From positions 1 through 5,971 of the forward strand of contig JAIPJV010000140.1 in the NCBI GenBank assembly GCA_021734005.1: a stretch of DNA of 5,971 bases, given 5' to 3'. The notes beneath the pieces were generated by a model that saw nothing but the letters and a program-made list of their open reading frames with translations, was not told where the DNA came from and did no database searches. Of this stretch, positions 1-5,971 are shown piece after piece. Source of the DNA: Fidelibacterota bacterium (lineage in GTDB: Bacteria > Fidelibacterota > UBA2242 > JAFGTP01). A program made the position numbers and the translations under genes. Every line of letters begins with the position of its first letter. Position 1 is the first letter of the stretch.

Positions 1-1593
1 TATCTAACTTATCACAGCAGCAAGGATGATATTGATGATTTCACCAACAACACTGTCCTACTTCTTGGATCAGGAGCCTATCGAATTGGTAGCTCTGTAG
101 AATTTGACTGGAGTTGTGTCACAGCCGGAAAGATGCTTCGCAAATTAGGCTACAAAACTATAATGCTGAATTTCAATCCCGAAACTGTGAGTACAGATTA
201 CGATGAATTTGATTATCTGGTTTTTGACAGTATTGATCTGGAAACTGTTCGGGAAGTATATCAAAAATTCAATCCTATCGGTGTTGTGATTTCAGTAGGT
301 GGGCAGATCGCCAATAATCTGGCCATGGATCTCCATAAATCTGGAATCCGTGTTCTGGGCACCTCTCCCCTGGACATTGACCGGGCTGAGAATAGAAAAA
401 ATTTCTCAGCAATGCTTGATAAACTCAACATTGATCAACCTCGCTGGAAAGAATTAACTTCTATGGATGAAGCCCAGGAATTTGCCCGAGAGCAGGGTTA
501 TCCAGTTTTGATTCGGCCTTCCTATGTTCTAAGCGGTGCAGCCATGGCAGTGGCTTCGAATGAGGAGGAACTCCAGGAATATCTGGAAAAAGCTGTCACA
601 ATTTCACCGGATTATCCAACTGTGATCAGTAAATTCCTGGATAATGCCAAAGAAATTGAAATGGATGCTGTCGCCCAAAACGGTGAGATCGTTACCTATG
701 CAATTTCTGAACATGTAGAGAATGCCGGTGTTCATTCCGGAGACGCTACTATGGTGCTACCTCCGCAACGCACTTATCTGGAAACAATTCGTAAGATAAG
801 GATCATTGGCCGCAAAATAGCTTCAAAATTAAACATCAATGGTCCTTTCAATATTCAGTTTATCGCAAAGAACAATCAAGTCAAAGTTATTGAGTGCAAT
901 TTAAGGACTTCCCGAAGTTTTCCATTTGTTTCCAAAGTAATGAAAGAAAATTTCATTGATCTGGCTACAAAAGTTATTATGAAAGTGCCAGTAGAAAAGA
1001 ATCTAAACTCTCTTTTTGAACTCGATTACGTTGGTGTCAAAGCACCGCAATTTTCCTTCACCCGATTAAAAGGTGCCGATCCCAATCTTGGTGTAGAGAT
1101 GGCTTCTACCGGGGAAGTTGGATGTCTTGGACAAAATTTTGATGAAGCCTTTTTAAAAGCTCTCAATTCTGTAGGTTACCATTTTGACATTGAAAGTGTT
1201 TTGTTTTCAACCGGCCCAATTGAGTCCAAAGCCGAACTTTTGGATGCTGCCCGTTATTTTCAGAAAGTGGGGACAAAGTTCTATGCCACTGAAGGTACTG
1301 CCAAATTTCTTAATTCCAATGGATTTCCTGTCGAGCGCCTGCACTGGCCTCTCGATGAAAACCAGCCGAATATAATCGATTATCTAAAAAATGGTAAGAT
1401 TGATCTGGTTATCAACATTCCCAAAAATTACCAGAAAGAGGAATTGACCAATGGCTATCTGATCAGAAGGGCAGCGATTGATTATAATGTCATGCTGATC
1501 ACCAATCGCCAGCTGGCAATGCGTTTTATTGAAGCTCTGGCCCGCAATGCTCACAAAAAATTAAAAGCTGCGGAATGGAGAGAATATAAATAA
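1..1593 (+). CDS. carB: Carbamoyl-phosphate synthase large subunit, C-terminal half (5' partial)
   Basis: The reading frame is open from base 1 to the TAA at 1591-1593, giving 530 residues, about half of the usual ~1070; the first synthetase half lies left of the window. CarB makes carbamoyl phosphate from bicarbonate, glutamine-derived ammonia and 2 ATP, in the cytoplasm with CarA, for pyrimidine and arginine synthesis. This half carries the second ATP-grasp site, which phosphorylates carbamate. Numbering from the first visible codon: GSGAYRIGSSVEFDW at 23-37 and NPETVSTDYD at 59-68 open the pre-ATP-grasp fold. RPSYVLSGAAM lies at 172-182 and VHSGDAT near 244-250. Q286, E298, N300, R302 and R305 match the metal/ATP ligands of the family. 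An MGS-like allosteric domain fills about 399-530, with T430, T433, W449 and N472 at positions that bind regulatory nucleotides in relatives. The ATG at 133 is internal: the conserved GSGAYRIG motif lies before it. The sequence resembles the Bacteroidetes/CAD type more than E. coli CarB. No defect is seen. Confidence 0.97.
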   Translation, partial: YLTYHSSKDDIDDFTNNTVLLLGSGAYRIGSSVEFDWSCVTAGKMLRKLGYKTIMLNFNPETVSTDYDEFDYLVFDSIDLETVREVYQKFNPIGVVISVGGQIANNLAMDLHKSGIRVLGTSPLDIDRAENRKNFSAMLDKLNIDQPRWKELTSMDEAQEFAREQGYPVLIRPSYVLSGAAMAVASNEEELQEYLEKAVTISPDYPTVISKFLDNAKEIEMDAVAQNGEIVTYAISEHVENAGVHSGDATMVLPPQRTYLETIRKIRIIGRKIASKLNINGPFNIQFIAKNNQVKVIECNLRTSRSFPFVSKVMKENFIDLATKVIMKVPVEKNLNSLFELDYVGVKAPQFSFTRLKGADPNLGVEMASTGEVGCLGQNFDEAFLKALNSVGYHFDIESVLFSTGPIESKAELLDAARYFQKVGTKFYATEGTAKFLNSNGFPVERLHWPLDENQPNIIDYLKNGKIDLVINIPKNYQKEELTNGYLIRRAAIDYNVMLITNRQLAMRFIEALARNAHKKLKAAEWREYK

Positions 1594-1609
1594 ACAAAAA
1601 CTTTATATT

Positions 1610-2407
1610 TTACTGATAGATTTTAATAATTCTGATAATTGTCATTACAATTCCCAGTCCCATGAAAATTATTCCAATCGCCTTGGCTAACTTTTGCTCC
1701 TTGACCCGATTGGCAAATAGGGCACTGAGAATACCGCCTCCGACTGCACTAAATCCAATAACTAATCCTGCTACAGGCTTAATATTTCCATGCAACGCGT
1801 AGCCAATAGTTCCAGAAGTGGCTGTAATTGCCATAATCAACACGGAAGTTCCAATCGCGACATGCAGAGGAAAATCGAGAACAAATATTAACACGATCAG
1901 GATCATACCACCGCCACCTGCTCCCAGGATTCCGGTCACAATTCCAATGCCAAAACCAAGAAGTAAAGATGTAATCACCTGCTGATAGCGAGTATTGAAT
2001 TTGATGAAATTCTGAAATTTATTGACAATCGCTTTTCTGTTGAGTCCTTTTTTCCAGATCAAAAAACCTAATAAAATTAAATAGATGCCAAATATACCAC
2101 CCAGACCACTTTCCGGTATTCCAGCCGAAAAAGTGGCGCCCAACTGAGCGCCGCCAATCGATCCTAGTGCGATCCATATTCCTGACCGAATGTCAATATT
2201 ACCATGGCGGTGATAGGAATAAGCAATCGCTAAAGGAGCAATTATATCAACCATTAAACTGGTGCCAATACAATCATGAATAGAATAATTCAAGCCCATA
2301 TTGAGGAGCGGAACGACTACCATAACTCCTGATGAACCCGTTAAGCCAGTAACAATTCCTGTAAAAATTCCAATCAGAATCATGATAACTATATTAATCA
2401 TTGACAT
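1610..2407 (-). CDS. TSUP family membrane permease (sulfite exporter TauE/SafE-like)
   Basis: This 265-residue, very hydrophobic protein belongs to the TSUP (TauE/SafE) family of inner-membrane transporters, whose known substrates are sulfite, sulfonates, sulfoacetate and similar organic anions; the substrate here cannot be read from sequence. About eight membrane helices are visible, near residues 5-35, 45-66, 75-95, 101-119, 143-175, 183-206, 211-233 and 241-262. The family's internal duplication is clear. GIVTGLTGSSG (17-27) matches GIVTGILGAGGGG (155-167), IGTSLM (47-52) matches IGTSVL (185-190), and HGNID (68-72) matches HGNIK (206-210). The loop near 120-142 is basic and polar and joins the two halves. 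The start at 2407 is supported by AGGA 7 bases upstream; a second in-frame ATG at 2401 would be 13 bases from that site. The length is normal for the family. It is codirectional with the kinase gene upstream (163-base gap) and convergent with carB, with 16 bases between the stop codons. The family call is firm; the substrate and any functional tie to the kinase are unknown. Confidence 0.9.
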   Translation of the reverse strand: MSMINIVIMILIGIFTGIVTGLTGSSGVMVVVPLLNMGLNYSIHDCIGTSLMVDIIAPLAIAYSYHRHGNIDIRSGIWIALGSIGGAQLGATFSAGIPESGLGGIFGIYLILLGFLIWKKGLNRKAIVNKFQNFIKFNTRYQQVITSLLLGFGIGIVTGILGAGGGGMILIVLIFVLDFPLHVAIGTSVLIMAITATSGTIGYALHGNIKPVAGLVIGFSAVGGGILSALFANRVKEQKLAKAIGIIFMGLGIVMTIIRIIKIYQ

Positions 2408-2414
2408 CGAATCG

Positions 2415-2418
2415 TCCT
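2415..2418 (-). promoter_or_regulatory. Shine-Dalgarno site of the TSUP permease gene
   Basis: On the minus strand AGGA stands 7 bases before the ATG at 2407 and 13 before the ATG at 2401. The spacing favours 2407 as the start codon, which adds two residues (Met-Ser) before the alternative. Confidence 0.6.
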
Positions 2419-2498
2419 AATTTTTTGATTCCATTTCACTGTGCATTTCTACGCATCTTTCTTCTAGCTCATGTCCATTATCAAGAAAAAGGATGCAT

Positions 2499-2527
2499 AG
2501 TTTACCGAAAATTACAGGACTTTTCAA
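2499..2527 (-). promoter_or_regulatory. Candidate sigma-70-type promoter for the TSUP permease gene
   Basis: Read on the minus strand, TTGAAA (2527-2522) and TAAACT (2504-2499) are separated by exactly 17 bases, giving 5 of 6 and 4 of 6 matches to the TTGACA/TATAAT consensus. Transcription would begin near 2492 and leave a leader of about 85 bases before the ATG at 2407. The leader contains a weak, bulged inverted repeat (2454-2463 with 2483-2495). Caution: AT-rich DNA produces such matches by chance, and if the host belongs to Bacteroidota its main promoter consensus differs (TAnnTTTG at -7), for which I found no good match here. Confidence 0.3.
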
Positions 2528-2546
2528 ACATTATTTATAATTGTTT
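2526..2546. repeat. AT-rich imperfect inverted repeat upstream of the permease gene
   Basis: On the plus strand AAACATTA and TAATTGTTT form the two arms around a TTTA centre, pairing fully apart from one unpaired base. It lies 25 bases past the kinase stop codon in the direction of transcription and touches the -35 element of the candidate permease promoter. No U-tract follows it on the minus strand (the next bases are GAAAAG), so it does not look like an intrinsic terminator. It could be a regulator-binding site, or chance symmetry in AT-rich DNA. Confidence 0.35.
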
Positions 2547-2570
2547 CGGCCGTAGTAATTTTAATGAAAT

Positions 2571-5500
2571 TTATTTATTTGCCTGAGATTCCAGGATCTT
2601 GAGATTTTCCCTAGCATCCTCGACTTCAGCATTACTCTGATCGGCTTTGTCCCAATACTGTAAAAATCTGCGGTAATGTTCAATTGCCTTGCCATCCTGC
2701 TGATTTTTCTGATAAGCTCGGGCAAGTCCATAATGAAAAGTAGGATGGATCAACCTGAGATCATTGCGATCAGGATTAGGTTGTAGAATCTTTTTATATT
2801 CCTGAATGGTTTGTGTAGTGTCACCATTTTTCATAAAAGCCTGAGCGAGCACATTTTTCCTGGTAAAATTATAAAAAATATAGGACTCAGGATTGGAAGT
2901 TGTTCTGATTTTCAGTTGAATATTATCCTGACAGAATTTAATAGCCCGATCATAAGCTCCCAATGTTATCAATTTTCTAGGATAGATATAATTATAATAG
3001 AATTTAGCCCATTTTTTACCGGTTTTAACTTGAGAGAGAATGGCTGGGTCAGCCTTGGAAGTATCAATCACAGAATTAATATCAAAATCTCCGAATTCTG
3101 TCAGCATTTTGAACATTATATAGAAGACTGAGGTATGCTCATATTGGGTCTGATTAAAATACTCTTCCATCTTATTGAGATGGATATTACTTTTTTCTGG
3201 CATTCCAGCTTCGTTATAAATTCTGTAAAGATAAAAATCTGAAAGAGCAACTTTGTAATTATTATTTAGATCAGTAAATATTTCCGCAGATCTCTGCATA
3301 TCTTCGATGGCTTTGGAATAGCGTCCTAACCAGTAGTAGATAAAGCCCCGCCATTGATAGCGTTCGGCCTTATCTCCTCTGGTTTCTGCCATTGTGATCG
3401 ATTGATCGATCCAGTAAAGAGACTCATCATATTCCTCTTGGAGGCTGTACATGTAACCAATTCTATATTCTGAGAAACCAGGATTTATTCGGGCAGCATC
3501 TTTATATTTCTCGATAGCGTCATCAATACGTCCCATAAAGAAATACAGATCAGCCATTGTATCGTGGGGATTAGCATCATCGGGATGCAGTTTTTGATAC
3601 TGGCGAACGTATTTCAGAGCTTTTTCAAAATCCTGATTTTCAGGTTGCATATAGAGATAAGCCAGAGCATTTAAAACAGGTCCATAGTTGGGATCCAGCT
3701 CCAGAACTTTTTGATACTCATTCAGAGCTTTTTGTGTATCCATTCCACTATATATTCCTCCCAGCAGATAATGAATACGTTTATCATTGGGAAATTTGCT
3801 AGCTATTTTTTCGAATATTCTAAATCGTTTGGCCCGGTTTCTTTCAATATAGATTGCATAATAAGCGTCGATATACAATCTTTCCTTCTCAGTCGCTCCA
3901 GTAGAGAATTTTTTGGCCTTTTGAATTGCCTGATTTCTTTTCTTGATATTTTGCAGATCATTATAGGCCTGAGCAAGATAGAGATAAGCCGATGCAAAAG
4001 TAGAATCAAGGGCCAGAGCTTTTTCCATATTACTTACAGTCTCCTCATGATAGAGAAGCTGCATAGCTTTCAAGCCCTGAATGTAATAATTATACGCTTC
4101 AATAGATTGAGTGGTGAGATTAGCAATATTAACCTGCTGTTCTTTTTCCGCTTCTACACCAATTTGATCAACCACTTTTTGGGTTAACTCATCGGCCATT
4201 GTGAATAGATCTTCAATCTGCTTTCCATCCACCTGCTCTGAGCCAATATTGCGTCCTGTCGAGACATCACTCAGCTGAGCATTGATCCTGATGCGGTCAC
4301 CAATCTGGATAATACTTCCCAGCATCATAATTTTCACATTCGCCTGTTTGGCAACTTCTGTGGCGACCTCCTTATCTATGGTACGAACGTCCTCTTTTCC
4401 AATTGCCCGCAAAATATCATACAGCCGCTGGCTGCTAACTACATCCAGACTCTCAAAACGGGATAAATTGGTGGTCAACATATCGACAAGAATTTTTTCC
4501 AGTCCTTCTTTTCCGGTCCGGTTGTCAAAATACATAACTGCAAGTGATTTATCAGGGGCTTGATAGCCGCTCTCTTTTCCAGAAAAGCCTCCTTTACTAA
4601 AGAAAAACGTCACAGCGATCAAAATCATTATTCCCAGAGCCGTCAGCCCCAGAATCAAATTTCTTTTTTTTGGTGTGATAACAATAGTAGTAGTTTTGCT
4701 ACCCGATGAAGTTGTGCTTTTTTCGGAAGTTGTTTGAGTTTCAGTAATGGAACTTTCAACTTCTGTCTCCATCTGCCCTGGAATCTGATCTGTATCTCTT
4801 TTTAATCTTTTGAGTTCGCACAACATATCATCAATATGTTGATAACGATAATCGGGGTCCTTTTCCAGAGCACGATTGATGATATTGGTAAATTCAACTG
4901 GAATATCAGACAAATATTTCTGCAGCCGGGCGGGTGGGTCATTTAATATGGAATAGATAAGAGCCTGGCGATATTCACCCTGGAAGGGCAGTTCACCAGT
5001 CAACATTTCAAAGAGTACAACTCCAAGAGCCCAAATATCTGTACGATGATCGATTTCTTTACCAGCAGCCTGTTCAGGTGACATATAAGCCACTGTACCT
5101 AGAGTAGAACCATCAGTAGTTAAGGAAATATCAGATACTTTTGCCAAACCGAAGTCAAGAATTTTTGCAACTCCATCATTAGTGACCTGGATATTTCCTG
5201 GTTTAATGTCCCTATGGATGATACCCTCCTGATGGGATTTGTTGAGCCCTTCAGCAACCTGGACAGCAATATCAAGAGCTTTCTCTATTCTAAGCGGCCC
5301 TTTTTTTATTTTTTGGGATAATGTTTCCCCTTCATAGTACCCCATCGCTATATAAGGTTGGCCTTCGTCTGTTTCATTTATTTCATAGATTGTACAAATA
5401 TTGGGATGGTCTAAGGAAGAGGCTGCTTTAGCCTCCTGGATAAAACGTTCCTGTTTGTCCTTGTCATGGGCAATGATCTTGGGAAGGAATTTCAGGGCGA

Positions 5501-5603
5501 CAGGCCGGTCCAGCTTGGTATCCCGGGCCTTATAAACAACGCCCATCCCGCCTTCACCAATTTTTTTGGTTATCTCATACTGAGAGATATTTTTACCAAT
5601 CAA
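2571..5603 (-). CDS. Transmembrane Hanks-type Ser/Thr kinase with TolB-like and TPR regions
   Basis: This 1010-residue protein is a PknB-like receptor kinase. The kinase domain spans about 9-267 with every key element present: glycine loop GEGGMG (16-21), ATP lysine K38 in VALKFL, helix-C E57, HRDIKPGN (130-137) with catalytic D132 and N137, DFG (150-152), MSPE (174-177) in place of APE, and D189 in DIWALGV. It should be active. A Ser/Thr-rich linker (about 278-309) leads to basic KKR and one membrane helix (about 315-335), which puts the kinase in the cytoplasm and the rest outside. Residues about 350-483 match TolB-like (COG5616/FlgO-type) domains, opening with LAVMYFDNRTG. From about 500 to the end runs a TPR-type helical array; the clearest units lie near 594-637, 640-675, 676-710 and 954-982, the others are degenerate. 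The start is TTG at 5603: an in-frame TAG lies at 5621-5619, the first ATG falls inside the glycine loop, and MIGKNISQYEI is the usual N-terminus of such kinases. It follows a PP2C gene by 71 bases. Ligand and substrates are unknown. Confidence 0.93.
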   Translation of the reverse strand: MIGKNISQYEITKKIGEGGMGVVYKARDTKLDRPVALKFLPKIIAHDKDKQERFIQEAKAASSLDHPNICTIYEINETDEGQPYIAMGYYEGETLSQKIKKGPLRIEKALDIAVQVAEGLNKSHQEGIIHRDIKPGNIQVTNDGVAKILDFGLAKVSDISLTTDGSTLGTVAYMSPEQAAGKEIDHRTDIWALGVVLFEMLTGELPFQGEYRQALIYSILNDPPARLQKYLSDIPVEFTNIINRALEKDPDYRYQHIDDMLCELKRLKRDTDQIPGQMETEVESSITETQTTSEKSTTSSGSKTTTIVITPKKRNLILGLTALGIMILIAVTFFFSKGGFSGKESGYQAPDKSLAVMYFDNRTGKEGLEKILVDMLTTNLSRFESLDVVSSQRLYDILRAIGKEDVRTIDKEVATEVAKQANVKIMMLGSIIQIGDRIRINAQLSDVSTGRNIGSEQVDGKQIEDLFTMADELTQKVVDQIGVEAEKEQQVNIANLTTQSIEAYNYYIQGLKAMQLLYHEETVSNMEKALALDSTFASAYLYLAQAYNDLQNIKKRNQAIQKAKKFSTGATEKERLYIDAYYAIYIERNRAKRFRIFEKIASKFPNDKRIHYLLGGIYSGMDTQKALNEYQKVLELDPNYGPVLNALAYLYMQPENQDFEKALKYVRQYQKLHPDDANPHDTMADLYFFMGRIDDAIEKYKDAARINPGFSEYRIGYMYSLQEEYDESLYWIDQSITMAETRGDKAERYQWRGFIYYWLGRYSKAIEDMQRSAEIFTDLNNNYKVALSDFYLYRIYNEAGMPEKSNIHLNKMEEYFNQTQYEHTSVFYIMFKMLTEFGDFDINSVIDTSKADPAILSQVKTGKKWAKFYYNYIYPRKLITLGAYDRAIKFCQDNIQLKIRTTSNPESYIFYNFTRKNVLAQAFMKNGDTTQTIQEYKKILQPNPDRNDLRLIHPTFHYGLARAYQKNQQDGKAIEHYRRFLQYWDKADQSNAEVEDARENLKILESQANK

Positions 5604-5610
5604 AGTAAGA

Positions 5611-5617
5611 CCTTCTC
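5611..5617 (-). promoter_or_regulatory. Shine-Dalgarno site that fixes the TTG start of the kinase
   Basis: On the minus strand GAGAAGG ends 7 bases before TTG at 5603-5601. This is a strong ribosome-binding match at good spacing. The nearest upstream ATG (5628) is out of frame and lies before this site, so the TTG is the only start that fits both the site and the conserved N-terminal sequence. Confidence 0.7.
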
Positions 5618-5674
5618 TCTATTACCATTACCACAAAAAAATACACAGGAATTAAAATATAGGAGAAATTGCAA

Positions 5675-5971
5675 CTATTTTTCTTTTTTTACAACCAGCA
5701 AAGTCATATCGTCCCTCTGGACCTTTTGACCACTAAAGGACTCAATAGCCTCAATAATGGCCTCGATCAATTCACGGGACGATTTATCTCGGTTTTTCTT
5801 GATGATTTCTTCCAGACGCCACTCATCAAAGGATTCTTCCGCAGGATCACCTGCTTCAGTAACTCCATCAGAATAGATTACGAAGAGATCGCCTTTTTCC
5901 AATGCAATAGATTCCTGATTATAATTGGCTTCCTCTTGAAAACCGAGAACCATGCCACCAGCATTTAACTT
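5675..5971 (-). CDS. SpoIIE/RsbU-type PP2C Ser/Thr phosphatase, C-terminal end (5' partial)
   Basis: Ninety-eight residues are visible, ending at TAG (5677-5675); the frame stays open to the right edge, so the N-terminal part is outside the window. The sequence is the end of a PPM/PP2C domain of the SpoIIE/RsbU class, metal-dependent phosphatases that remove phosphate from Ser/Thr, classically on STAS-domain anti-anti-sigma proteins. Visible family marks, numbered from the window edge, are NAGGMVLGF (3-11), GDLFVIYSDGVTEA (27-40) with metal-binding D35, the ELIEAI helix (67-72), and RDDMTLLVVK (86-95) with D87/D88 as the terminal metal-binding motif. The ATG at 5953 is not the start: the conserved LNAGG lies just before it, and about 98 residues are far too few for the domain. 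Sensor domains (GAF, PAS, HAMP or membrane segments) are common upstream in this class but cannot be seen. It is codirectional with the kinase gene 71 bases downstream, and no terminator hairpin is visible between them, so cotranscription is likely. It may act against that kinase or in a separate partner-switching path. Confidence 0.9.
   Translation of the reverse strand, partial: KLNAGGMVLGFQEEANYNQESIALEKGDLFVIYSDGVTEAGDPAEESFDEWRLEEIIKKNRDKSSRELIEAIIEAIESFSGQKVQRDDMTLLVVKKEK

Noticed and set aside
1184..1375. A 63-codon plus-strand ORF inside carB in another frame
   Set aside because: It lies within the conserved CarB coding sequence and shows no features of its own.
2526..2546. Intrinsic terminator for the kinase gene
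   Set aside because: The inverted repeat is almost wholly A/T with a 4-base loop, and no T-run follows it in the direction of transcription.
2401..2586. Plus-strand ORF of 61 codons covering the spacer between permease and kinase
   Set aside because: It overlaps the starts and stops of both minus-strand genes, has no recognisable family features, and no ribosome-binding site was evident; it looks like chance.
2811..4563. Several plus-strand ORFs of 93-158 codons opposite the kinase gene (2811-3131, 3711-4187, 4282-4563), and a 68-codon minus-strand ORF (4009-3803) in another frame
   Set aside because: They are shadows of the well-supported 1010-codon kinase gene; their translations show no domain pattern.
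5593..5628. Real leader peptide gene before the kinase
   Set aside because: The 11-codon ORF has only a weak ribosome-binding site and no attenuator-type repeat of one amino acid; I kept it as a comment on the start codon only.
5675..5953. A complete 92-residue stand-alone protein starting at ATG 5953
   Set aside because: The frame is open upstream to the window edge and includes the conserved LNAGG of the PP2C domain, so it is a truncated view of a longer phosphatase.
5466..5968. Plus-strand ORFs opposite the kinase N-terminus and the phosphatase end
   Set aside because: The minus-strand frames there encode clear kinase and PP2C motifs, so these are antisense shadows.
1..5971. tRNA, rRNA, riboswitch, CRISPR array, insertion sequence or prophage
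   Set aside because: I read both strands for cloverleaf-like sequences, spaced direct repeats, terminal inverted repeats and transposase motifs and saw none; nearly all of the window is coding.

Overview
The window reads as a piece of a bacterial chromosome, AT-rich by eye, that most resembles the Bacteroidota/FCB side of the tree (Bacteroidota, Calditrichota, KSB1-like or Marinimicrobia-like lineages). Two things suggest this. The carbamoyl-phosphate synthase is of the Bacteroidetes/eukaryotic CAD-like type rather than the E. coli type. The large protein is a Hanks kinase-TolB-like-TPR fusion of a kind common in these lineages. Both points rest on remembered family sequences, so the assignment is an inference.

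Layout. Positions 1-1593 (+) hold the C-terminal half of CarB; its N-terminal half lies left of the window. After a gap of only 16 bases the other strand takes over, and everything from 1610 to the right edge is read leftwards. In transcription order (right to left) these are: the C-terminal end of a SpoIIE/RsbU-type PP2C phosphatase (5971-5675, cut by the window edge); a 71-base spacer; a 1010-residue membrane Ser/Thr kinase with TolB-like and TPR regions (5603-2571, starting at TTG); a 163-base spacer with a candidate promoter and an AT-rich inverted repeat; and an 8-helix TSUP (TauE/SafE-type) permease (2407-1610).

How they may work together. CarB is housekeeping: carbamoyl phosphate for pyrimidine and arginine synthesis. 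The phosphatase and kinase form a probable signalling unit. The kinase domain should lie in the cytoplasm, one membrane helix follows, and the TolB-like domain and about 500 residues of TPR-type helices should lie outside the inner membrane as a sensor or docking surface. The neighbouring PP2C could reverse the phosphorylation or act in a partner-switching path. The permease follows on the same strand but has its own candidate promoter, so its link to the signalling pair is open. I saw no RNA gene, mobile element or CRISPR array, and no stretch above 300 bases lacks a gene. The most distinctive content is the kinase-TolB-TPR receptor beside a PP2C phosphatase. The domain architecture is known, but its ligand and substrates cannot be read from the sequence.
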